Origin: an uncultured Sphingobium sp. | GTDB lineage: Bacteria; Pseudomonadota; Alphaproteobacteria; Sphingomonadales; Sphingomonadaceae | Reading direction: 5' to 3' | Assembly (NCBI GenBank): GCA_946479185.1 | Contig: CAMLFF010000020.1 | Span: 1-20,413, forward strand | DNA: 20,413 nucleotides | Part shown: positions 8,414 to 14,783 of the stretch, one piece after another | Layout of the letters: each line of letters opens with the position of its first letter | Numbering within the stretch: the first letter of the stretch is position 1 | The notes under the pieces: model-generated | Told to the model about the DNA's origin: nothing | The model's input: the letters and a program-made list of their open reading frames with translations, nothing else | Databases searched by the model: none | Translations under genes and position numbers: made by a program

Positions 8414-8824
8414 TCATGCGGGAATAGGGTGTGCCGTCGGGAGCGGAACGCCACCCGCCAGCAAAATGTCGAAACCGATTGAGACGCGGTCTCCAACGAC
8501 CGGTGCGCCCGGCGTGTCAGGGCCCTGTACATGCGCCATCAGCCGTGGTCCGGCATCAAGAGCCACGAGCGCAATGCCGTATGGGAGCAGGTGGGCAAAG
8601 GCTTGCTGGAAGGCCCGGCGATATACGACGATGCTTTCGACCGTGCCCATCGGATCGCAGGCGGCCCACTCTACCGCGCCGCCGGTGAATGGACTGTATG
8701 GGCTGGGCGGCCAGAAAGCGCGGGCAGTCGCCGGGCAGCGTGGCAGAACCAGAACACCCGCCTCGACCCCATCCCAGAAGGAACGATTGAGGGCGTTGCG
8801 CAGTGGCAGAACAGCTTCGTTCAT
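8414..8824 (-). CDS. DUF35 OB-fold protein, partner of the thiolase-like protein
   Basis: A 136-residue protein of the DUF35 (Zn-ribbon plus OB-fold) family. The N-terminal helix (NRSFWDGVEAG), the LPRC segment and the OB-fold core (VESIVVYRRAF, then PYGIALVALDAGPRLMAHV and GDRVSIGF) are in the usual order. Family members bind acyl-CoA and form complexes with thiolase-like proteins, as in steroid side-chain cleavage where ChsH2/Ltp2 act as an aldolase. The gene begins one base after the thiolase-like stop, which supports such a complex. Unusually, only the first of the four zinc-ribbon cysteines (C30) remains; the expected CxxC pairs are replaced by residues such as PATARAFWPPSPYSP. The protein probably does not bind zinc. 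Confidence 0.82.
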   Translation of the reverse strand: MNEAVLPLRNALNRSFWDGVEAGVLVLPRCPATARAFWPPSPYSPFTGGAVEWAACDPMGTVESIVVYRRAFQQAFAHLLPYGIALVALDAGPRLMAHVQGPDTPGAPVVGDRVSIGFDILLAGGVPLPTAHPIPA

Positions 8825-8825
8825 A

Positions 8826-10007
8826 TCATGCCTTCTCGAAGATCAGGGCATCGCCGCCGATGGAGCACCACATACCGCGCTGCGCCCCGATGACCTGACG
8901 GCCGTGCGCTTCGTGGCGCAATTGCTGGATGATCTCGCGGATCTGGCCCCAGCCGTTGAGCTGTGCATGGCTTAACTGTCCGCCCGCTGTGTTAGTCGGC
9001 ATGGTGCCGCCGAGCTCGATCCGACCGTCTGCCATCCAATCCAGCCCATCCCCGGGGCCGCAAAAGCCAAACTCCTCAAAGGCGTAAAGCGCCAGCGGGG
9101 CGAAGCTGTCATACACGCCCAGCACGTCGATATCGTCAGGACGCGTCCCCGCCATCGCGTAGGCAGACTGGCTGCGCGTTTCTGTCAGCGGTCTGCGATC
9201 ATGCGACTGTTGCGCCATTCCCAGCCCTTCCGGCGCGAAGACGAAGCTCTCGCGGCTGGCGCGCACGCCCTGCATGCCGGTCAACATGACCGGGCGCTGC
9301 ATCGCGCTGGCGAGATTTGCTGCACTGACGATCACGCAAACCGCGCCGTCGCCAACCAGCGAGCAATCGAACAGGCGAATGGGGTCGACGATTGCGCGAC
9401 TGGCGCGATAATCTTCAATTGTCATCGGCTTGTCGCGCATCACAGCATCGGGTGTGAGCTGGGCATGACGCCGAAAGGCGAGCGGGATGGCTGCCAGCGC
9501 TTCGCGGTCGCGGCCATAGCGACGGCAATAGAGATCGAACGCCATGGCCGCTCCGGCGATGGGTGAGGCCATGCCGATATGGCCCTCCTCGCCATGAGGG
9601 CCGCCATTTTCCCGAAATTGTTCGTAGAAGAATGGATTGTCGGCCTCGCCAATCCGACCGATATCGCTGTTTTTCATGGCCAGAATGCAGGCAACGCGTG
9701 TTGCGAGGCCACTTGAGATCGCCATGGCCGCATGGGTCAACACGGTGGCTGTGAAGCGTCCGTGCGGCCATGTCTGGCTGGCATAGCGGACGGACAGACC
9801 GAACGTCTGCGCCAGCGTGTCGTAATCCGCGCCGCGCGGGCTCCCAATCTGCACGCACAGGCCGTCAATGGCGCCTTTGTCCAGCCCGGCGTCGGCAAGT
9901 GCTTGGGTCAGCGCTGTGCCAGCCATTTGTAGTACTGAACGATCGGGGTCGCGTTCGAAGCTTGAGGCGCCGACGCCTACCACTGCGGTCTTGCGAGCGG
10001 CTGTCAT
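8826..10007 (-). CDS. Thiolase-like (SCP2/Ltp-type) protein, possible acyl-CoA aldolase
   Basis: A 393-residue thiolase-superfamily protein. It starts with KTAVVGVGASSFERDPDRS and contains DCSLVGDGAVCVIVS, VYDSFAPL and NTAGGQLSHAQLNGWGQ, all typical of the lipid-transfer-protein-like branch. The nucleophilic cysteine expected near residue 90 in true thiolases is missing (the region reads QTWPHGRFTATVLTHAAM), so thiolytic cleavage by the usual mechanism is unlikely. With the adjacent DUF35 protein it resembles Ltp2/ChsH2-type retro-aldol lyases acting on beta-hydroxyacyl-CoA. The start overlaps the ligase stop by 4 bases. The predicted role is C-C cleavage of a CoA thioester formed by the neighbouring ligase; the substrate is unknown. 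Confidence 0.85.
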   Translation of the reverse strand: MTAARKTAVVGVGASSFERDPDRSVLQMAGTALTQALADAGLDKGAIDGLCVQIGSPRGADYDTLAQTFGLSVRYASQTWPHGRFTATVLTHAAMAISSGLATRVACILAMKNSDIGRIGEADNPFFYEQFRENGGPHGEEGHIGMASPIAGAAMAFDLYCRRYGRDREALAAIPLAFRRHAQLTPDAVMRDKPMTIEDYRASRAIVDPIRLFDCSLVGDGAVCVIVSAANLASAMQRPVMLTGMQGVRASRESFVFAPEGLGMAQQSHDRRPLTETRSQSAYAMAGTRPDDIDVLGVYDSFAPLALYAFEEFGFCGPGDGLDWMADGRIELGGTMPTNTAGGQLSHAQLNGWGQIREIIQQLRHEAHGRQVIGAQRGMWCSIGGDALIFEKA

Positions 10008-11590
10008 CGGGATAGCTCCGCCAAGGCTTCTTCCTTGAGGCGAACCTTGGCAATCTTGCCCGTGGCAAGCCGCGGGAGTTGGGCTTCGCTGCGCAGAAAG
10101 ATGTGGTGGGGGACCTTGAACGACGCGACCCGTTCCTTGACGTAAGCCTTGAGCGCAGTTTCCTCGACAGGATGCACCGGATCTACAAATGCGACGATAA
10201 GTTGGCCTCGCACCGGATCTTCAACCCCGACAACATGAGCGTCGCGGACGGCTGGATGCGTCGCCAGAAGTTGCTCGATCTCCACAGGCGAGATGTTGAT
10301 GCCGCCCGATTTGATCACTTCTTTCAGGCGCGAATGAAAGCGCAGACGCCCCTGCTCATCGAGTGTGCCGAGATCGCCAGTATCGAAAAATCCATCTGGC
10401 CGCAGGGCCTTGGTGGTTTCCTCCGGGTTGTCGAGATAGCCGGGTGTCACATTGCCGCGTATCAATATGAGGCCGAGCATGCCCGGCCCCACTTCTTCGC
10501 CGCTGTCAGGATCGACGATAGTGATTTCCTGCCCGGGCAGGGCTGTGCCGTCGGTCTCCAGCTTCACGTTGATAGGATCATCATGGTTGCCCACGGCGGC
10601 ATTGCCGTAGGTTTCAGTCAGGCCATAAGCTGGAACCGCTTGAGTAATTCCCATTTCGATCAGCGTCAGCCGCTTATATTCGGTGCCGAGGCCCGCATTA
10701 CCCTTTTTCAGCGTGGCAATCCGCGCGCGGGAAAAGCACGGATGATCGATAATCGCCCGGCTCATATTGCCTGTGCCATAATAGATGGTGGCACCGGTTC
10801 GCTCGATCGTTGCAATTGCCTCGCCCGGCTCAAAAGCGCCCTGAAGCACAAGTGTGGCCCCAGCGGTAAAGGTCGCGGGCAGCGCGTTGGTTGCGCCCAA
10901 GGCATAGAAGAGCGGCGTGCCGAGCCAGGTGCGGTCCTGCGGCACGATAGCGCGTCGCTGTCCCAGCTCGAAGCCATTCTCGACCACGCCGCGATGGGTG
11001 AGTAAAACGCCTTTCGGCTCGGCAGTGCTGCCCGATGTGTAAAGCACGTAGGCAGGACGATCTGGGTCCACGGCGGCCATCGTGTCGTCAGCCTGACTCT
11101 CACTCACGTCCGCGCCGCGCGCAAGGAATTGAGAGAAATAAGTATGTCCCGCAACTGGCTCGCCTAGAAACACGAGCTCCTCAAGGGCCGGTGCCACGCC
11201 GCTTGCATGGATTTGGGTGAGCATCGCGGCATAGTCAGCATTGAGGAAGCGATTGACTGCAAAGACCGTTTTCAGCCCGCAATGGCGAATGGTCCAGCCC
11301 AATTCCCCGGCTTTGTACCATGTATTGAGGGGGGCGAGTGTCGCACCGACCGCTGATGCAGCCAGCGCGAGCGCAACCCATTCCGGCTCGTTGCCGATGA
11401 GGATGCCGATGCGGTCGTTCTGGATGATCCCCGAGGCGAGCATCGCGCGCGCGCGGGCGACGATCATCTCCTGAAGCTGACCATAGCTGATCATATCATC
11501 TTGGAAGAAGATCGCAGGGTGATCGGGCGCGGCTGCTGCCTTCTCCGCCACGACCTGTGCCAGCGTTTTGCCTTTGGGCGGAGCGATCAT
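10004..11590 (-). CDS. Acyl-CoA ligase / AMP-forming synthetase
   Basis: A 528-residue adenylate-forming enzyme (ANL superfamily) that should activate a carboxylic acid with ATP and join it to CoA. Core motifs are present: the P-loop-like YTSGSTAEPKGVLLTH (about 184-199), YGLTET (about 330), TGDLG (about 405), and the hinge followed by K(E)VIKSGG. The C-terminal TGKIAK motif includes the catalytic lysine at about 512. The length is normal for medium-chain or aromatic acyl-CoA ligases. Four-base overlaps join it to the PEP-mutase-family gene upstream and the thiolase-like gene downstream. It probably makes the CoA ester used by the thiolase-like/DUF35 pair. Substrate specificity cannot be read from the sequence. 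Confidence 0.9.
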   Translation of the reverse strand: MIAPPKGKTLAQVVAEKAAAAPDHPAIFFQDDMISYGQLQEMIVARARAMLASGIIQNDRIGILIGNEPEWVALALAASAVGATLAPLNTWYKAGELGWTIRHCGLKTVFAVNRFLNADYAAMLTQIHASGVAPALEELVFLGEPVAGHTYFSQFLARGADVSESQADDTMAAVDPDRPAYVLYTSGSTAEPKGVLLTHRGVVENGFELGQRRAIVPQDRTWLGTPLFYALGATNALPATFTAGATLVLQGAFEPGEAIATIERTGATIYYGTGNMSRAIIDHPCFSRARIATLKKGNAGLGTEYKRLTLIEMGITQAVPAYGLTETYGNAAVGNHDDPINVKLETDGTALPGQEITIVDPDSGEEVGPGMLGLILIRGNVTPGYLDNPEETTKALRPDGFFDTGDLGTLDEQGRLRFHSRLKEVIKSGGINISPVEIEQLLATHPAVRDAHVVGVEDPVRGQLIVAFVDPVHPVEETALKAYVKERVASFKVPHHIFLRSEAQLPRLATGKIAKVRLKEEALAELSR

Positions 11591-12483
11591 GATTTACGCC
11601 TCTCGCCGCCGCGGCGGGGACGACCGGCAAGATCGTCGGCAATGTCCCAATAGGTTTCGAGCCCTGCGATCTCGGCGAGCTCGCGTCGCATCCTCAGGAG
11701 CAATGCGTCCTCCTGAACGATCTGCCCTGTGCGGGCGGCCTCGCTCCAAAGAGTGCCAACGGCCTCTGCGATGGCGGCGATGGTGTTGAACGGATAGAGC
11801 GATAGGGCGAAACCAGCAGTTGCAAGAGCATCGCGTGAAGGCACCGGCGGAACGACGCCGCCTATCCAGACTTGCGGGAGGCCCGGCAGGGCAGCGCGCA
11901 CCTCGGCCAGCTGCTCTGGAGCGAGATCGAGAATCATCAACGCATCCGCGCCAGCCTGCTGATAAAGCCTGCCACGGGCAATAGCCTCGTCCAGACCGGC
12001 GCCCTCGCGCAGTGCGTCCGTTCGCGCGATCAAGGTGAGCGCAGGATCGCGCCGTGCATTGGCCGCGACGCGGAGCCGGTCGGCCATCAGCGTTGCTGAG
12101 ATGATGCCCCCAGCACCCCGGTGGTAATCGGGGTTCTTGGGATAAGGCTGATCATCGATGTGAATTGCTGCGACGCCCGCTTGCTCCAGTTCCACCACGG
12201 TGCGGTGAACATGGGCCACGTCGCCAAAGCCCGCGCCTGCATCGACGATCAGAGGACGATCCGTTGTACGACCGATCGCGGCGGCGTGGATCACGGTCTC
12301 GGTGAGCGTAACGAGCGGCTGCCCCTTGGCGAGACTGAGACCCAAAGCGTTGCCACCCAAATAGATTGCTTCGCCAAATCCGGACCTGTCGATCAGCCGC
12401 GCCGTGAAGGCGTCGCAGGCCCCGGGTGCGAAGACGGGGCTATCCGCCATCAGGGCGCGCAGGCGTTCGGGGCGGGATATCAT
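11587..12483 (-). CDS. Isocitrate lyase/PEP mutase superfamily enzyme
   Basis: A 298-residue (beta/alpha)8 protein of the ICL/PEPM superfamily, whose members make or break C-C or P-C bonds next to a carboxylate using Mg2+. Metal-site segments are VDAGAGFGD (D81, D88) and IHIDDQ (D110, D111). The mobile gating loop is short and reads PYPKNPDYHRG. It lacks the cysteine of the KKCGH/KRCGH motif that acts as the catalytic acid in isocitrate and methylisocitrate lyases. It is therefore more like the carboxyphosphonate/oxaloacetate-hydrolase-like side of the family, or an uncharacterised lyase. Four-base overlaps on both sides embed it in the operon. It might split a short dicarboxylic acid produced by ring cleavage; that is a guess from context. 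Confidence 0.82.
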   Translation of the reverse strand: MISRPERLRALMADSPVFAPGACDAFTARLIDRSGFGEAIYLGGNALGLSLAKGQPLVTLTETVIHAAAIGRTTDRPLIVDAGAGFGDVAHVHRTVVELEQAGVAAIHIDDQPYPKNPDYHRGAGGIISATLMADRLRVAANARRDPALTLIARTDALREGAGLDEAIARGRLYQQAGADALMILDLAPEQLAEVRAALPGLPQVWIGGVVPPVPSRDALATAGFALSLYPFNTIAAIAEAVGTLWSEAARTGQIVQEDALLLRMRRELAEIAGLETYWDIADDLAGRPRRGGERRKS

Positions 12484-13268
12484 CGCGCCTGCACCCGCTC
12501 GTCTGCGAGCGAAATGTCGAATCGACCAAGGTACCCGCCTTTGTCATCAGCCTCGAGTGCTACGATGAGATCCGGGGTCACGGCTCCTTCAACATAGTCG
12601 GTTTCGAGGAAGCTGCTGGTCGGCATGAAGAGCTGGGTCGTCAACAATTCATGGCCGTCCACAAAGGCCTTGAGATGGATATGCGCGGCACGTGTATTGT
12701 GCTTGCCCATTGCCCGGAACAGCTCTCCAAGCGGATCGTGATCATGCTCCGAATAGTCGTTGGGCAGCACCGTTTCGATCGCGTAGTCGCCACTGGCATC
12801 CGTGCGAACGCGGCCGCGCAGGTGATGACCGTTGCGATCGTAAAGGCCATCCGAGTCTGCCTGCCAGAAGTCGAGCTCGACGCCGCTCAGTGCCTTGCCG
12901 GTTTCTGCGGACGTGACACGGCCCGTCAGCTTGAGTGGCGGCATGCCTTCGGGTGCGGCGCCTTCGAACAGCCGACCATCGACGCGCAGCGGGTGCTCGG
13001 CATGATAAGGCCCCTCCAGGCATGGACGGGTCCCCTTGTCAGCGCCCCCGGTTGCCTCGACCGAAGTCATTGCCAACGCAACGTCGAACAGACTGCGGCA
13101 CATGCCACTCTGGCCCAAGCGGTCGAAATAATCCCCCGCGATATGAAGTTCGTCTTGAGTGATCGCAAATTCGCGCACCACCTCTTTCATTTTTTCGACC
13201 GACCGGCCCCAGATGGCGTCGATACGTTCACGATCGCTTTGCGAATTCAAGACGGCTGCTCCGATCAA
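12480..13268 (-). CDS. Intradiol ring-cleavage dioxygenase (catechol/hydroxyquinol 1,2-dioxygenase family)
   Basis: A 262-residue Fe(III) dioxygenase that opens a catechol-like ring between the two hydroxyls to give a cis,cis-muconate-type acid. An N-terminal helical dimerisation domain (about 15-80) precedes the beta-sandwich. All four iron ligands are visible: Y88 (LEGPYHAE), Y172 (PNDYSEH), H196 and H198 (RAAHIHLKA). The DFWQADSDGLYD segment is also diagnostic. At 262 residues it is shorter than typical catechol 1,2-dioxygenases or hydroxyquinol 1,2-dioxygenases (about 290-310), so the substrate is uncertain. It overlaps its neighbours by 4 bases on both sides and is the second gene of the operon. 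It is the best evidence that the pathway handles an aromatic diol. Confidence 0.9.
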   Translation of the reverse strand: MIGAAVLNSQSDRERIDAIWGRSVEKMKEVVREFAITQDELHIAGDYFDRLGQSGMCRSLFDVALAMTSVEATGGADKGTRPCLEGPYHAEHPLRVDGRLFEGAAPEGMPPLKLTGRVTSAETGKALSGVELDFWQADSDGLYDRNGHHLRGRVRTDASGDYAIETVLPNDYSEHDHDPLGELFRAMGKHNTRAAHIHLKAFVDGHELLTTQLFMPTSSFLETDYVEGAVTPDLIVALEADDKGGYLGRFDISLADERVQAR

Positions 13269-14278
13269 GGAATGATGACTATTCGTCCGGTATGGCTACC
13301 GGTTTCCGCGCGGCGATGAGCGTCGGCAATTTGGTCCAGTGGAAAGCACTCGGCGATCGGCGGAATGATTTTGCCCTGGGCCGCGAGCGCTACTGCATCT
13401 TCGAGTTGCGTGCGGCTGACGCTACCAACGCCGAGCAATTGCGCGCGTTTGAAGAAAATGCGCGCGGGATTGATGCGGATTTCTTCGCCGAAAAGCTGGC
13501 CGACAAAGGCGTAGCGGCCATGGACTGCAAGCGCGGCGAAGGCGGCGTCAAACACGCGGCTTCCGACTGTATCGATGATAACATCGGCCTGCCGTCCTTC
13601 ACTTGCGAGGACTTTTCCGAAGTTGCTCGAACCGTCCCAGATGACCACTTCCTGAGCGCCGGCAGCGCGCAACAACGTCTCGCTGCTGGCTTTACGTGTG
13701 ACGGCAATAACCGTAGCGCCCGCCAGCATAGCAACGCGAACGGCGCTCAAGCCGACGCCGCCTGTGGCCCCGGTGACGAGCACGCGGTCGCCGATAGTCG
13801 CACGGGCGGTGTCCCGCACTGCATTTAGCGCCACGCCCACGGTCGGACCCAACATGCATGCCTGCTCGAATGGCAGGCTGAGAGGGATTTTGACGAGCGC
13901 GTCCTCGTCGATGGCCGCAAACTCGGCATAGCCTCCGCGCACCGGGCGGCGTTTCGCACAACTGGTTTCGCGCCCGCCCCGACACAAGCGACAATGACCG
14001 CAGGACGAGAAAGCCTTCGTGCAGACCCGGTCTCCAACCGCAACGCCGCGCACGCCATCGCCTGTCGCCACCACCGTTCCGGCAATCTCGTAGCCGAGGA
14101 TTGTGGGGAACGACATGTCGCGGCGGTATGAGCCATTCCGTTCTACGATGTCGTGGAATGCAACGCCGCATGCTCCTACGATCACCAATGCCTGGCCCGG
14201 CCGCGCGACAGGCTGAGGCACTTCCTCGACGCGCAGAACGTCGGGGGATCCGGTCTCATGAAGGACGGCGGCACGCAT
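13265..14278 (-). CDS. Zn-type MDR alcohol dehydrogenase/enoyl reductase with altered catalytic site
   Basis: A 337-residue MDR-family oxidoreductase and the first gene of the minus-strand operon. The structural zinc lobe is intact (CGHCRLC followed by a fourth Cys in RETSCAKR) and the nucleotide motif is TGATGGVGLSAV. In the catalytic site C37 is kept (GACGVAFHD), but the usual GHE is replaced by GYE (LGYEIAG, Y63), so a zinc ligand is missing. It may therefore act as an NAD(P)H-dependent reductase of an unsaturated acid or acyl-CoA rather than as an alcohol dehydrogenase. The start ATG has no recognisable ribosome site; the N-terminus (MRAAVLHETGSPDVL) nevertheless fits the family exactly. 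An inverted repeat lies 23-41 bases upstream. Confidence 0.87.
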   Translation of the reverse strand: MRAAVLHETGSPDVLRVEEVPQPVARPGQALVIVGACGVAFHDIVERNGSYRRDMSFPTILGYEIAGTVVATGDGVRGVAVGDRVCTKAFSSCGHCRLCRGGRETSCAKRRPVRGGYAEFAAIDEDALVKIPLSLPFEQACMLGPTVGVALNAVRDTARATIGDRVLVTGATGGVGLSAVRVAMLAGATVIAVTRKASSETLLRAAGAQEVVIWDGSSNFGKVLASEGRQADVIIDTVGSRVFDAAFAALAVHGRYAFVGQLFGEEIRINPARIFFKRAQLLGVGSVSRTQLEDAVALAAQGKIIPPIAECFPLDQIADAHRRAETGSHTGRIVIIP

Positions 14279-14300
14279 AAGGATGAGGTGTTTCCGATGC

Positions 14301-14319
14301 TCGAATGATTATGATTCGA
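14301..14319. promoter_or_regulatory. Inverted repeat upstream of the minus-strand operon (candidate operator)
   Basis: TCGAAT (14301-14306) and ATTCGA (14314-14319) are perfect reverse complements around the 7-base spacer GATTATG. On the minus strand the spacer region reads CATAAT, which resembles a -10 box 30 bases before the ADH start; no matching -35 box is evident. A dimeric regulator or the neighbouring AraC-type protein could bind here. No other copy was found by eye. Confidence 0.4.
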
Positions 14320-14487
14320 CACGTCGATACCTCGCTGTGAGGCGTTGGTAAGGCGCTTCGAGGGGGGTAGACGCGCGGCTCCATCTAATCAGGGGTCACG
14401 GTCCAAGAAGAGGCGGACCAAGCTCTACGCAAGGCGATGCGATCGCGTTTAAGAGCATAACGACCGGATTTTCACGGGAGCGCGCGC

Positions 14488-14742
14488 TTGACGTCCAGAT
14501 TGTTTCATATTGACCCTTTCCTGTGTGCGATGCTGACCACGGTTGCGCTCGCAAGCCTGTTGCCCGTGCGCGGCAATGGCGCGGTCGTGGCGCAAGCAGT
14601 GATCGATGCGGGTATCGCATTGCTGTTTTTCCTTCAGGGGGCCAAGCTTTCCGCGTCCGCAATCAAGGCAGGCCTTGCGGCCCGCTTTGTGGCGCGATCC
14701 ACGCTATCGAAGCAGGGCGATGAAATATCGGTTACAGTCTGA
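14488..14742 (+). pseudogene. Truncated bile-acid:sodium symporter family (SBF-like) gene
   Basis: An 84-residue frame with a TTG start and GGGAG seven bases upstream. The first 60 residues match the N-terminus of SBF-like/BASS transporters: a hydrophobic segment around LATLLP-type sequence (here MLTTVALASLLPVRG) followed by IALLFFLQGAKLS and AIKAGL. Full-length members are about 320-340 residues with around ten membrane segments, so only about two are left. After about position 14675 the sequence diverges from the family (AARFVARSTLSKQ) and soon ends. The gene was cut by a deletion or recombination. It points to a lost transporter between the operon and its probable regulator. The intact start region means that the fragment may still be translated. 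Confidence 0.7.
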
Positions 14743-14783
14743 ACCCCATGCTGGCCTAAGGTGGGCCGCGTCGGATATGTTAG

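Noticed and set aside
10079..11005. 308-residue plus-strand ORF
   Set aside because: Fully antisense to the acyl-CoA ligase gene, whose motifs are complete. No family is recognisable in the plus-strand product.
12426..13319. 297-residue plus-strand ORF
   Set aside because: Antisense to the intradiol dioxygenase, which shows all four iron ligands. It is a shadow caused by high-GC codon bias.
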